Below the pieces are notes generated by a model. It saw only the letters and a program-made list of their open reading frames with translations, was not told where the DNA came from and searched no databases. The position numbers were made by a program, and so were the translations under genes. 49,331 bases of DNA, from the NCBI GenBank assembly GCA_019419555.1, contig DXZR01000015.1, forward strand, positions 1 to 49,331, written 5' to 3'. Shown piece after piece: positions 25,204-34,601 of this stretch; the stretch's first letter is position 1, and each line of letters starts with the position of its first letter. The stretch comes from Collinsella sp. Its GTDB lineage: Bacteria > Actinomycetota > Coriobacteriia > Coriobacteriales > Coriobacteriaceae.

Positions 25204-25347
25204 GCGAGCGGGCTCCGGGTGCGGTAAGGTGACGTGAAACAAGCGGGCGCTGACCTTTTGGTCGCGCCCGTGAAGTTGAGCGTCAGATTGCCGTGCCCGG
25301 GGCCTGCGCAGCGCCGAGCGGTTACGCCGTTTGTAAAACGGCGTAAC
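25204..25347 (-). repeat. Stop-proximal nested hairpin element, copy 2
   Basis: On the minus strand it begins at the base after the larE stop codon with hairpin TTACGCCGTTT/AAACGGCGTAA. The conserved linker GCGCTGCGCAG and a nested palindrome follow. The inner hairpin (GGGCGCGACC/GGTCAGCGCCC) matches copies 3 and 4. The outer arms (about 25206-25234 and 25280-25308) differ from theirs in sequence but remain complementary to each other. Confidence 0.88.
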
Positions 25348-26226
25348 TTAAAGATTCATGTTGCCGTGAATGTAGGGGGTGACCTCGGGGGAGATATGGT
25401 CGCAGCCCAGCTCGCGCAGCGCGGACTCGATGGCGGCGGGCAGCGGGGTTTTGCCCTCGGCATCGACGGCGTTGCCACCGAGGGCAGCAATCTTGGCGAC
25501 ATCTGCGGGTGCGGCCTCGATATGCATGCAGCCGCCGATTAAGCGCGCGCGTACCTGTGCCAGATCAAGATCGTGCAGGTAATCCTCGCAGGCGCGGATT
25601 AAATCGACCTTCTCGCGCGTAAGCTCCTCGCCCGTGGGGACGCGGGTGGCAAGACATGCTCCCGCCGGCAGGTTCCAAACGGGATAGCCCCATGCGCGCA
25701 GCAGCTCGCGCTCTTCGTCCTTGGTAAAGCCGACCTCCATAAGGGGTGAGCGTACGCCGAGCTCTTCTGCCGCACGCATGCCGGGGCGGTAGTCACCGCG
25801 ATCGCTTGCATTGCTGCCATCGATGACGGTGGGAAAGCCGAGCGACTTGGCGTGGTTGACGATGGCGGTAAAGCCGGCGTGCTTGCAGTGGTAGCAGCGA
25901 TTAGCATCGTTGCAGCCTACTTGGGGGAGCTGCAGCTGATCCACCGAAAGATTGAGCACGGGGAGCTTAAAATGCGGCCCCTCATTGGCCTGCCCATCAA
26001 CGGACTGCTCAAACGAAGCCTGCTCGGGCGTGCCGATGAGCGGCGTGGTGAGATGGACGAGGAGGGTATTGGTAGGCATGACGCGGGCGCATACGGCGGC
26101 CAAAAAGCTGCTGTCAACGCCGCCGGAAAACCCGATAGCCACGCGCCCGTATGCCAAAAGCAGCTGCTCGAGCGTCGTGAGTTTGTCCTGAAGCTCCTCT
26201 GCAGGTGCAGTAGTGTCTGAAAGCAT
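25348..26226 (-). CDS. larE: ATP-dependent sacrificial sulfur transferase, LarE family
   Basis: LarE supplies sulfur to the nicotinate-derived nickel-pincer cofactor of lactate racemase by giving up a cysteine sulfur. This 292-residue protein has the PP-loop SGGVDSS (34-40) and PAGACLATR with C191, which aligns with the sacrificed cysteine of Lactiplantibacillus LarE. A CxxC (C111, C114 in RCYHCK) is also present; three cysteines together may mean the iron-sulfur, non-sacrificial variant. No larA, larB or larC gene lies in this window, so the partner enzymes are elsewhere or a different sulfur acceptor is used. TAAGGAT lies upstream. Confidence 0.88.
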   Translation of the reverse strand: MLSDTTAPAEELQDKLTTLEQLLLAYGRVAIGFSGGVDSSFLAAVCARVMPTNTLLVHLTTPLIGTPEQASFEQSVDGQANEGPHFKLPVLNLSVDQLQLPQVGCNDANRCYHCKHAGFTAIVNHAKSLGFPTVIDGSNASDRGDYRPGMRAAEELGVRSPLMEVGFTKDEERELLRAWGYPVWNLPAGACLATRVPTGEELTREKVDLIRACEDYLHDLDLAQVRARLIGGCMHIEAAPADVAKIAALGGNAVDAEGKTPLPAAIESALRELGCDHISPEVTPYIHGNMNL

Positions 26227-26393
26227 GAAACGATCCTTACCATTGAGTACTCGGTCGAAAACTATAATCCTACCGGGCTGCCTGTCATAAGACTTCCGCT
26301 TATGTAACGAAAGTGCAATATGCTATATACGTTATATACAAGTTTGTAAAGTGCGCTAGAGTGGCAGTAATGCAATCCGGTGAGGGGATCGAT

Positions 26394-27044
26394 ATGATCA
26401 AGGCTGTTATTTTTGACATGGACGGAACGCTGGTCGATACCGAGCGTTTGGGCATCAAGGCATGGAAGGCGGGCGCTGCCGAGCTGGGGGTCGCGATTGA
26501 TGAAGCGCTGATCCATCAGTTTATCGGTCGCACGCTGCCCGATGTCATGGACATCCTTGATAAGCATTACGGCAGCCACGAAACCACCGAGGCGGTCTAT
26601 GTCCGCCACAAGGAGATTCGCGACGAGATGGTCAAGACCGAACTGGAGCTTAAGGCCGGTGCCGCCGAGTGCCTAGACGAGCTGCTGGCTGCGGGCTATC
26701 ACGTGGGCCTTGCGACGTCGTCGCGCCTCGCTACGGCCGAGCGCAACCTTAAGATGGTCGGTCTTTTTGACAAGTTTGAGACGGTGACCTGCGGCGAGGA
26801 CGTCGTGCACGGCAAGCCCGACCCCGAGATGTATCTGCTCGCCTGTGAGCGTGCGGGCTTTGCTCCCGAGGAATGTGCCGTGGTCGAGGATTCGCGCAAC
26901 GGCTGCGTCTCGGGTATTACGGCCGGCTGCCACGTCTTTGCCGTCCCCGATATCGTGCCGCTGCCGCAGGACGTGGTGGATGGCTGCGAGGCCGTGCTCG
27001 ATACGTTGTTCGACCTTACGGCGGCGGTCAAGGCCGTGCGCTAG
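26394..27044 (+). CDS. HAD-superfamily hydrolase, beta-phosphoglucomutase-like
   Basis: This 216-residue phosphatase or phosphomutase has HAD motif I as FDMDGTLVDTE, with nucleophile and acid aspartates near residues 8 and 10. Motif II is in LATSSR, and motifs III-IV include KPDPEMYLLACE and VVEDSRNGC. The alpha-helical cap between motifs I and II is of the subfamily IA type. Substrate is unknown; sugar phosphates are common. GAGGGGAT precedes the ATG at 26394; a longer frame from 26313 lacks a ribosome site. It is transcribed away from larE. Confidence 0.9.
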   Translation: MIKAVIFDMDGTLVDTERLGIKAWKAGAAELGVAIDEALIHQFIGRTLPDVMDILDKHYGSHETTEAVYVRHKEIRDEMVKTELELKAGAAECLDELLAAGYHVGLATSSRLATAERNLKMVGLFDKFETVTCGEDVVHGKPDPEMYLLACERAGFAPEECAVVEDSRNGCVSGITAGCHVFAVPDIVPLPQDVVDGCEAVLDTLFDLTAAVKAVR

Positions 27045-27084
27045 ACAATTGCGGAGCTGAAACGAACAATCGGTTGACTTTGCG

Positions 27085-27130
27085 CTTAAGCAAAAGAGGT
27101 TCGGCAATAGTCGGCCCTCTTTTGCTTAAG
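27085..27130. terminator. Bidirectional terminator-like hairpin between convergent genes
   Basis: Fifteen-base perfect arms (27085-27099 and 27116-27130, CTTAAGCAAAAGAGG) surround a loop with its own GGC/GCC pairs. The T-rich part lies within the arm on both strands, so it could stop transcription from either side. Confidence 0.7.
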
Positions 27131-27157
27131 TGGCGTTTTGGCATACTGGCTGACGTG

Positions 27158-28270
27158 CTATAGATACGCGCCGAGGTTGATGGCGGTGGCTTCGGCTTGG
27201 CTGCTCGCCTGGGTACTGGCGCGCTCCAAGAGGAACGGCCGCACGAGTTCCTGACGGTTGATGTCCTCGGCGGCTGTGACCGCAGTAACGGTTCGCGCTG
27301 CGGAACCAATGCGGATGTGCTTGGTTTTTGCCGGCGCCTTGTTCTCGATTTGCTCCATGAGCAGCTGGACACCCTTGCGGCCAATCTCGTAGCCCGGGGG
27401 TGCCACCGTGGTGAGGGGGACCGACCCGCTCCATGCAAGCGGGTTGCCGTCGCAGCCGGCCACACGAAGCTGCTCGGGGACGGAGATGCCTTTGTCGGTC
27501 AACGCCGAGATAACGCCCGAGGCCAATACATCGGTAAGGCCGATGACAAAATCGGGACGCTCGCCGGTAGAGCGCTCGGCAATCTGAGCGCCGATGCTGT
27601 AACCATCGGCAGCGGTATTCCATTCTCCGGCGTCAATGACCTCAATTTTGATATCGGGATGCAGGGCGAGGGCCTTGTGAATGCCAAGCACGCGCAGGGT
27701 GAGCTGCATAAATGCCGCTCTGCCCACAACGGTGATATGGTGTGCGCCGCGGGCGATGGCAAGCTCGGCGATAATGCGTCCCTGTGCCTCGTTGTCGGCG
27801 GCCACGTAGTAACCTGGCTCGGAACAGTGGATGTCCAGATGGACGATCGGCACGGGCATCTTGGTCATGGCGGGGTGCCAGTCGGGGGACGCCATGGGCT
27901 GGACCATGACGCCGGACATCTGCGTGCCCATAAAATAGCGCAGGTAGTGGTCCTCGAGGATGTCGTCGTTATCGGCGTTGGCGATGAGCAGGTCATAGCC
28001 GTGCTTGCGGGCCTCGTTATGGGCGCCGCTGGCAATTTGGAGCGAGAAGCCATGGTCGAGACGGGGGAGGACCAGGCCAAAGGACTTGGTGGCGCCGCCC
28101 GCGAGCTGACGAGCGCTTTGGTTGGGCAGGTAGCCAAGGCGATTGATGGTCTCGTTGATGAGCTTGAGGGTCTCGGGGCGCAGCTTTTCGGGGTGGTTGA
28201 GCGCGTTGGATACCGTGCCCAGCGAGACTCCTGCCTCGCGCGCGACGTCGCTGATTTTTACCTTTGCCAT
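27158..28270 (-). CDS. LacI-family transcriptional regulator
   Basis: This 370-residue regulator has the N-terminal DNA-binding domain KISDVAREAGVSLGTVSNAL and hinge LGYLPNQSARQLAGG. The effector domain has LVLPRLDHGFSLQIASGAHNEA and ends with VTAAEDINRQELVRPFLLER. A 20-residue Ala/Gln-rich tail follows. AAAGGGG precedes the ATG at 28270; an in-frame start at 28408 lies in repeat DNA and was rejected. No sugar gene lies next to it, so its target cannot be named. It is distinct from the PTS-locus regulator. Confidence 0.9.
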   Translation of the reverse strand: MAKVKISDVAREAGVSLGTVSNALNHPEKLRPETLKLINETINRLGYLPNQSARQLAGGATKSFGLVLPRLDHGFSLQIASGAHNEARKHGYDLLIANADNDDILEDHYLRYFMGTQMSGVMVQPMASPDWHPAMTKMPVPIVHLDIHCSEPGYYVAADNEAQGRIIAELAIARGAHHITVVGRAAFMQLTLRVLGIHKALALHPDIKIEVIDAGEWNTAADGYSIGAQIAERSTGERPDFVIGLTDVLASGVISALTDKGISVPEQLRVAGCDGNPLAWSGSVPLTTVAPPGYEIGRKGVQLLMEQIENKAPAKTKHIRIGSAARTVTAVTAAEDINRQELVRPFLLERASTQASSQAEATAINLGAYL

Positions 28271-28345
28271 AGCGGCCCCTTTGATGCGTTTCAAGTACGA
28301 GTCAGATTGTAGCATCGCCCGTTCCCAGGGTGTCAAAACCCACCA

Positions 28346-28385
28346 ATTAGGGGCAGGTTTATTTTGGCAGGTTTTATCTGGGCAA
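28346..28385. repeat. CCTGCC hairpin repeat, copy C (reverse, diverged)
   Basis: The segment GCAGGTTTATTTTGGCAGG followed by TTTTATCTGGG is the reverse complement of the left half of copies A and B. The matching second arm is replaced by CCAATTAGGGG. Confidence 0.75.
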
Positions 28386-28399
28386 ACACCGGAGTCCAG

Positions 28400-28433
28400 A
28401 CCACACAAAGGTGCCTGTCCCCCTTTGTGGTGG
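28400..28433. repeat. Hairpin with TGTCCC loop
   Basis: ACCACACAAAGG and CCTTTGTGGTGGT pair with one bulge around GTGCCTGTCCC. A related hairpin (GGTGCCTGTTACC loop) lies at 30089-30123. Confidence 0.8.
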
Positions 28434-28515
28434 TTTTGGCGCGGCTGGGCTGCGCGTTAAACAGTGGAGTGTCTACAATAGAAGCCGTTTTGATCGTAGA
28501 TTGAAAGGCTTTGGT

Positions 28516-29397
28516 ATGACTCGCGCTGTTTCTCGTCGTGATTTCCTGGGTTTGATCGCCGGTGCTGCAATGGTTGCGGCGAGCGGTTGCGCTGGCAGTG
28601 GCGCTGACAAGGGCTCTGCCGCCGGTTCTGCCGCGGTTGCGGGCGACGATATCAAGGGCGCCAAGCTCACCTTTGTGGGCGACGATGCCTTTGCGCCCTA
28701 TCGCTATCTGGAGACGCAGTCGGACGGCAAGCAGAAGGTTGTCGGCCTGGATATCGCCATTGCCGACGAGATGGTCTCGCGCCTGGGCTTTTCTTACGAC
28801 TTTGAGCCGCAGGACTTTGCCGCCACGCTTGCATCGGTGCAGAGCGATGACAAGGCCTTTACCATGGCGATGAGCTCCAACGAAGAGCGCGAGCAGACCT
28901 ACGACTTCACGCGCGGCTACTATCAGCCGCTTGTGGGCGTTCTCACGCTCGGCGGCGATCCCGTCAAGCGCGTTGAGGACCTCGTCGGCAAGTCTATCGC
29001 CTGCACCACCGGTACCGTGCAGAACAAGTTCATCGCCAAGGTCATGCCCGATGCTGATATTCACACGTACGACGGTGGCGACCAGTGCCTGCAAGAGGTG
29101 CTCGCCGGGCGCATCGATGCCTACCTGTGTGACGGCGCCGAGGGCCAGTCCATGCGCGATGCGAATGAGGGCCTGGTGCTGGGCCTGCTCGATCGCTCCG
29201 AGACGAGCGATCACGTGGGCGTGTACCGCCTGATGGCCAAGAAGGGTGCCGGATTTGTCGCGGCGCTTGACGAATGCATCGGCGAGATGCTCGAGGACGG
29301 CACCATCGATGACTGCATCAAGCAGTATGTGGGCGCCGACTTCATGTGGAACGGCGACTATTCCGCTTCCGGTACGTCGACGGTTGCCGGAAAATAG
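28516..29397 (+). CDS. Amino-acid-type ABC transporter substrate-binding lipoprotein
   Basis: This 293-residue family 3 solute receptor is exported and lipidated. SRRDFLG gives a twin-arginine pair at residues 7-8, then a hydrophobic stretch and ASGC with lipidated C25. A Gly/Ser/Ala linker leads into KLTFVGDDAFAPYRYLE. GLDIAIADEMVSRLGF and LVGKSIACTTGTVQNKF are family blocks. GAAAGG lies upstream of the ATG at 28516. A permease gene follows 33 bp later, but no ATPase gene does. The ligand is not clear; polar amino acids are the usual ones. Confidence 0.92.
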   Translation: MTRAVSRRDFLGLIAGAAMVAASGCAGSGADKGSAAGSAAVAGDDIKGAKLTFVGDDAFAPYRYLETQSDGKQKVVGLDIAIADEMVSRLGFSYDFEPQDFAATLASVQSDDKAFTMAMSSNEEREQTYDFTRGYYQPLVGVLTLGGDPVKRVEDLVGKSIACTTGTVQNKFIAKVMPDADIHTYDGGDQCLQEVLAGRIDAYLCDGAEGQSMRDANEGLVLGLLDRSETSDHVGVYRLMAKKGAGFVAALDECIGEMLEDGTIDDCIKQYVGADFMWNGDYSASGTSTVAGK

Positions 29398-29430
29398 CGA
29401 GCCGGTGAGGCGCGCGCCAAGGGCATGCTG

Positions 29431-30078
29431 ATGAAGTTTGAACTGCTAGAACCATATATACCGATGTTTATGAGCGGCCTGGTCGTGACCTGTCAGGTGA
29501 CGGCCGCCGCGCTGGCCCTAGCACTCGTCCTGGGCTTTCTCATTGCCGTGCTCAAGGTTTTGCCCTGTCGCCCATTGCGTGCGGTGCTCAACTTCTACAC
29601 CTCTATCTTTCGCGGCGTGCCGCTCATCGTGTTGCTTTTTTTGGCGTACTTTGCGACGCCGCAGCTCACGGGCTTCAAAATTTCGATGTTTGCCGCCGGT
29701 GCCATTACGCTGGGGCTCAACGGCTCAGCGACGGTGTCCGAGACGGTGCGCGGTGGTATCGAGGGCGTTGACCGGGGGCAGTACGATGCCGCTCGGGCCA
29801 TCGGGCTTCGCTATGTTCCCATGATGCGCAAGATCATCGTTCCGCAGGCGATGCGCTCGATTGCCCCTGCTCTGGTCAACGAAGTGATCACGGTCCTCAA
29901 GAGCTCCTCGCTGGTGGCAACCATCGGCCTGATGGATATGATGCGCGCCGCCCAGAGCGTGCAGGCGCTCACCTATCGAGCCTTTGAACCGTTTTTAGTG
30001 GTGGCCGTGGTCTACTACGTCATTGTTATGGCACTCACGGCCCTGGGCAATCGGCTCGAACGCCGCCTGCGTCCCTAG
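29431..30078 (+). CDS. Amino-acid ABC transporter permease
   Basis: This 215-residue inner-membrane protein of the HisM/GlnP type has several hydrophobic helices. The sequence IFRGVPLIVLLFLAYF precedes the EAA loop QYDAARAIGLRYVPMMRKI, which contacts an ATPase. I chose the ATG at 29431 because AAGGG lies seven bases before it; ATG 29425 is almost on top of that site. With the ATPase gene missing, it may share the ATPase encoded at 12764 or another elsewhere. Confidence 0.92.
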   Translation: MKFELLEPYIPMFMSGLVVTCQVTAAALALALVLGFLIAVLKVLPCRPLRAVLNFYTSIFRGVPLIVLLFLAYFATPQLTGFKISMFAAGAITLGLNGSATVSETVRGGIEGVDRGQYDAARAIGLRYVPMMRKIIVPQAMRSIAPALVNEVITVLKSSSLVATIGLMDMMRAAQSVQALTYRAFEPFLVVAVVYYVIVMALTALGNRLERRLRP

Positions 30079-30088
30079 GGGAGTGCCA

Positions 30089-30123
30089 ACCACAGCAAAG
30101 GTGCCTGTTACCGTTGTGGTGGT
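30089..30123. repeat. Hairpin repeat after the permease gene
   Basis: ACCACAGCAAAGG and CCGTTGTGGTGG pair imperfectly around TGCCTGTTA. It begins about ten bases after the stop codon and resembles the hairpin at 28400-28433. Confidence 0.7.
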
Positions 30124-30139
30124 AGGGTGTGTGCATCGA

Positions 30140-30199
30140 GTGGTATCCAGTTTAAGATACCACTTCTGGTATATCAGCTTGCGTTTGTGTGAGTACAAT
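30140..30199 (+). promoter_or_regulatory. Candidate glmS control region
   Basis: A perfect 8-bp inverted repeat GTGGTATC (30140-30147) and GATACCAC (30156-30163) is followed by CTGGTATATCAG (30166-30177). The latter resembles the TGGT-TA-ACCA style of GlcNAc-regulator (dre) sites. A likely -10 box TACAAT lies at 30194-30199. A small GC hairpin, CGCCCGTCGTGCGTGGGCG then TTTTG, lies at 30223-30246. No glmS ribozyme was recognised. Confidence 0.4.
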
Positions 30200-30273
30200 A
30201 CTCGGACGTTATACGTCTCAGCGCCCGTCGTGCGTGGGCGTTTTGCAGTCACGCGAGCGAAGGGATTTATCCT

Positions 30274-32121
<1,848 letters not shown>

Positions 32122-32126
32122 TTGTT

Positions 32127-32289
32127 GTTCCGCCGTTCTGCCGAACGGCGGACCGGTCGACGCTGCGCGAGCCGCATTCGCGCCAATCTGACGTTCAATT
32201 TCGAGGGCGCGACCAGAAGGTCAGCGCCCTCTCATTTCACGTCACCTTGGCGCAAATGCGGCTCGCTCACTGTTGACGACTGACATCGA
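32127..32289 (+). repeat. Stop-proximal nested hairpin element, copy 3
   Basis: Five bases after the glmS stop it begins with the hairpin CCGCCGTTC/GAACGGCGG (32130-32151). The linker TCGACGCTGCGCG, an outer arm, inner hairpin GAGGGCGCGACC/GGTCAGCGCCCTC, and the matching outer arm follow, ending in GACTGACATCGA. It is 163 bp and nearly identical to the reverse-strand copy at 36542-36704. Confidence 0.92.
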
Positions 32290-32314
32290 GTGCTCTGTTG
32301 TCGAAACGCGCCAA

Positions 32315-32356
32315 CAACAAGGCCCGGCTCCGTTGTGGCGGAGTCGGGCCTTGTTG
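32315..32356. terminator. Strong hairpin between convergent glmS and GntR genes
   Basis: Eighteen-base arms (32315-32332 and 32339-32356) pair with one mismatch around TTGTGG. The ends are CAACAA/TTGTTG, giving weak T-tracts in both directions. Confidence 0.75.
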
Positions 32357-32361
32357 CATTT

Positions 32362-32409
32362 GCCCAGATAAAACCTGCCGAAATAAACCTGTCCCTTTTT
32401 GGCAGGTTA
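32362..32409. repeat. CCTGCC hairpin repeat, copy D, overlapping a stop codon
   Basis: The arms around AACCTGCC/GGCAGGTT enclose CCTGTCCC as in copies A and B. The outer end supplies the TAA stop of the minus-strand regulator gene. Read on that strand, it ends GGCAGGTTTTATC and could act as its terminator. Confidence 0.88.
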
Positions 32410-33108
32410 GCGGAGCTTGCTGGTCTCGAAATACTTGGGATATTGGTCCAGGACCTCGGTCTGGTTGCGGAACATCATATGCAGGTGCTTGCTGACCAAA
32501 AAGCTCGCCTCGATGGGGTCGCGGCCGGCGATGGCGCGGCGGATTTGCTTGTGCTCGTTAACAATCTCCTGATTGTCGAGCCTCTGCGTGGCGGCGCGCA
32601 GCCAGCGGAAGCGCTCCAGGTCGGCATTGGTCGCCTCGAGCCACGACCACACGGTGCTGCGGCACGCGATGCTAAAGATCATGCGGTGCATGAGGTTGTC
32701 GCTTAAAAAGAATCCGATGCGATCCTCTTCGGCCATGGCCTTTTCCTGCAGCGCGATGGCTCGGTCGAGCTGCTCGATGCCTGCCGAGGTGGCACGGGCG
32801 CAGCACTCCACAATCACCTGTTTTTCCAGGTGTTCGCGAATGTAGCAGGCGCTCTCGGCAAAGGTGAGGTTGATGGGCGAGACATAGGTGCCGCTTTGGG
32901 GCACGGTGCGCACCAGGCTCTCTTGCGCCAGACGCACCAGTGCCTCGCGCACAGGGGTGCGCCCCATATCCAGGTCGTCGCAAAGCTGCTTGACGCCTAG
33001 CTTTTCGCCCGGCTTGTAGTCCAGGTAGACGATTTTGCGTCGAATGGTGTGGTAGGACTGGTCCTGTAGGCTCGTTTCCTGCTCGCCGACGTGCATCGAT
33101 TCTTCCAT
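32407..33108 (-). CDS. GntR-family regulator with FCD domain
   Basis: This 233-residue regulator has an N-terminal winged helix (GVKQLCDDLDMGRTPVREAL) and a C-terminal all-helical FCD ligand domain with the metal-type histidines in DNLMHRMIF and EHKQIRRAI, then VSKHLHMMF. GAGG before the ATG at 33108 supports that start; ATG 33138 has no ribosome site. It is divergent from the YeiH-type transporter gene and is the obvious candidate to control it. FCD regulators usually sense small organic acids. Confidence 0.9.
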   Translation of the reverse strand: MEESMHVGEQETSLQDQSYHTIRRKIVYLDYKPGEKLGVKQLCDDLDMGRTPVREALVRLAQESLVRTVPQSGTYVSPINLTFAESACYIREHLEKQVIVECCARATSAGIEQLDRAIALQEKAMAEEDRIGFFLSDNLMHRMIFSIACRSTVWSWLEATNADLERFRWLRAATQRLDNQEIVNEHKQIRRAIAGRDPIEASFLVSKHLHMMFRNQTEVLDQYPKYFETSKLR

Positions 33109-33301
33109 AGCGCCTCGCAACTGTTCTATCAAACTCATATGTCAGTTGTTTATTATGCCGCGAACCAGCTCTCCGCGGTGGGTAATTCGGCTGTTGCCCG
33201 AGAACTATTGCGGCATCTTAGTCTGTATTTGCGCAGGGCTGTGCTCAACATTGCCGTATCATAAGCCGTCGCAAACGTGAAATAGAAAGAAGGAATCTCA
33301 T

Positions 33302-34336
33302 ATGCAACTGGCGAATATCGTACGCGAGCGCTGGAAAGGCGTCTTGTTCTGCCTGATCATCGCCATTCCCGCGACGTTGCTCGGCAAACAAATTGAGGTG
33401 GTCGGCGGTCCGGTATTTGCCATTCTCTTTGGCATGGTCCTGGCGCTCGTCTTTCCCAAGAATCGTCGCGAACAGCTCGCCGCCGGTGTCACCTATACGT
33501 CTAAAAAAGTCTTGCAGTACGCGGTTATCCTGCTTGGCTTTGGCATGAACCTCTCCCAGATTCTGTCCAAGGGCGCCCAGTCGCTGCCGATTATCGTGGC
33601 GACGATCTCGACCTCGCTTGTCATCGCCGTCGTGCTCTGCCGCGTTATGAACGTGCCGGGCAAGATTGCGACGCTTGTGGGTGTGGGCTCGTCGATTTGC
33701 GGCGGTTCGGCCATCGCTGCGACCGCGCCCGTCATCGATGCCGACGATCGCGAGATTGCCCAAGCCATTTCGGTCATCTTCCTGTTTAACGTTATCGCGG
33801 CGCTCGTGTTTCCGACGCTCGGCGGCATGCTCGGGCTGACCAACGAGGGCTTTGGCCTGTTTGCCGGCACCGCCATCAACGACACCTCGTCGGTAACGGC
33901 TGCGGCGAGCGCCTGGGATAGCATGCATCCCGGCGCCAATGTGCTCGAAAGCGCCACAGTGGTTAAGCTCACCAGGACGCTGGCCATTATTCCCATTACA
34001 TTGGCTCTCGCATGCTGGCAGATGCATCTGGCGCGCAAGGCCGGCGGCGACGCCAAAAGCACGTTCTCACTTAAACGTGCGTTTCCCATGTTTGTGTTGT
34101 TCTTTGTGCTGGCGAGCGTGATCACCACGGTGCTTCAGCTTCCTGCGTCCATTACGGCGCCCATCAAGGAGCTGTCGAAGTTCTTTATCGTGATGGCCAT
34201 GGCGGCTATTGGCTTTAATACCGATATCGTCGAGCTGGTCAAAAAGGGCGGCAAACCCATCGCGTTGGGCTTTTGCTGCTGGATTGGCATTGCATGCATG
34301 AGTTTGGGAATGCAGCACGTGCTGGGAATCTGGTAG
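33302..34336 (+). CDS. YeiH/YadS-type (UPF0324) putative sulfate exporter family membrane protein
   Basis: This 344-residue integral membrane protein has about nine to eleven hydrophobic segments. Recognised blocks are GPVFAILFGMVLALVFP, AVILLGFGMNLSQIL, VGVGSSICGGSAIAATAPVI and FAGTAINDTSSVTAA. The family is annotated as putative sulfate exporters, though function is not proven for most members. AGAAGGA precedes the ATG. It is divergent from the FCD regulator with a 193-bp shared control region, so it is probably induced by a small organic or sulfonate ligand. No sulfonate catabolism gene is adjacent. Confidence 0.88.
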   Translation: MQLANIVRERWKGVLFCLIIAIPATLLGKQIEVVGGPVFAILFGMVLALVFPKNRREQLAAGVTYTSKKVLQYAVILLGFGMNLSQILSKGAQSLPIIVATISTSLVIAVVLCRVMNVPGKIATLVGVGSSICGGSAIAATAPVIDADDREIAQAISVIFLFNVIAALVFPTLGGMLGLTNEGFGLFAGTAINDTSSVTAAASAWDSMHPGANVLESATVVKLTRTLAIIPITLALACWQMHLARKAGGDAKSTFSLKRAFPMFVLFFVLASVITTVLQLPASITAPIKELSKFFIVMAMAAIGFNTDIVELVKKGGKPIALGFCCWIGIACMSLGMQHVLGIW

Positions 34337-34388
34337 AGAAGTAGCTTATTTGCGTACTGGTTGCTGGTGAGCGCATTCTCACGGTGGA

Positions 34389-34456
34389 GCGATAGGAGCT
34401 CTTGCGGGTATGGCTTGTCCGCAGGTTGATAGGTCCCGAAGAGCTCTTATCGCCCC
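34389..34456. repeat. Imperfect inverted repeat after the YeiH-type gene
   Basis: GCGATAGGAGCTCTT and AAGAGCTCTTATCGC pair at 14 of 15 positions around an inner hairpin GCGG...CCGC. It has no T-tract. It lies between two plus-strand genes and might be a weak terminator or another nested element. Confidence 0.7.
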
Positions 34457-34601
34457 GCCAGGATGGCGATGCGGGGCAATTCATATATTCGCAAGAAGGC
34501 GCCGCAGGCCCTATAGTGTTTGGTGAACATTATCGTTTAATTTTGAAACACTTGAGATGCCAAGCCACAGATAAGGGTTGTGGCTGGAGACGGGGCGAGC
34601 C

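Noticed and set aside
30200..30273. glmS ribozyme in the glmS leader
   Set aside because: The leader after the predicted -10 box is only about 70 nt and lacks the conserved ribozyme core as I know it.
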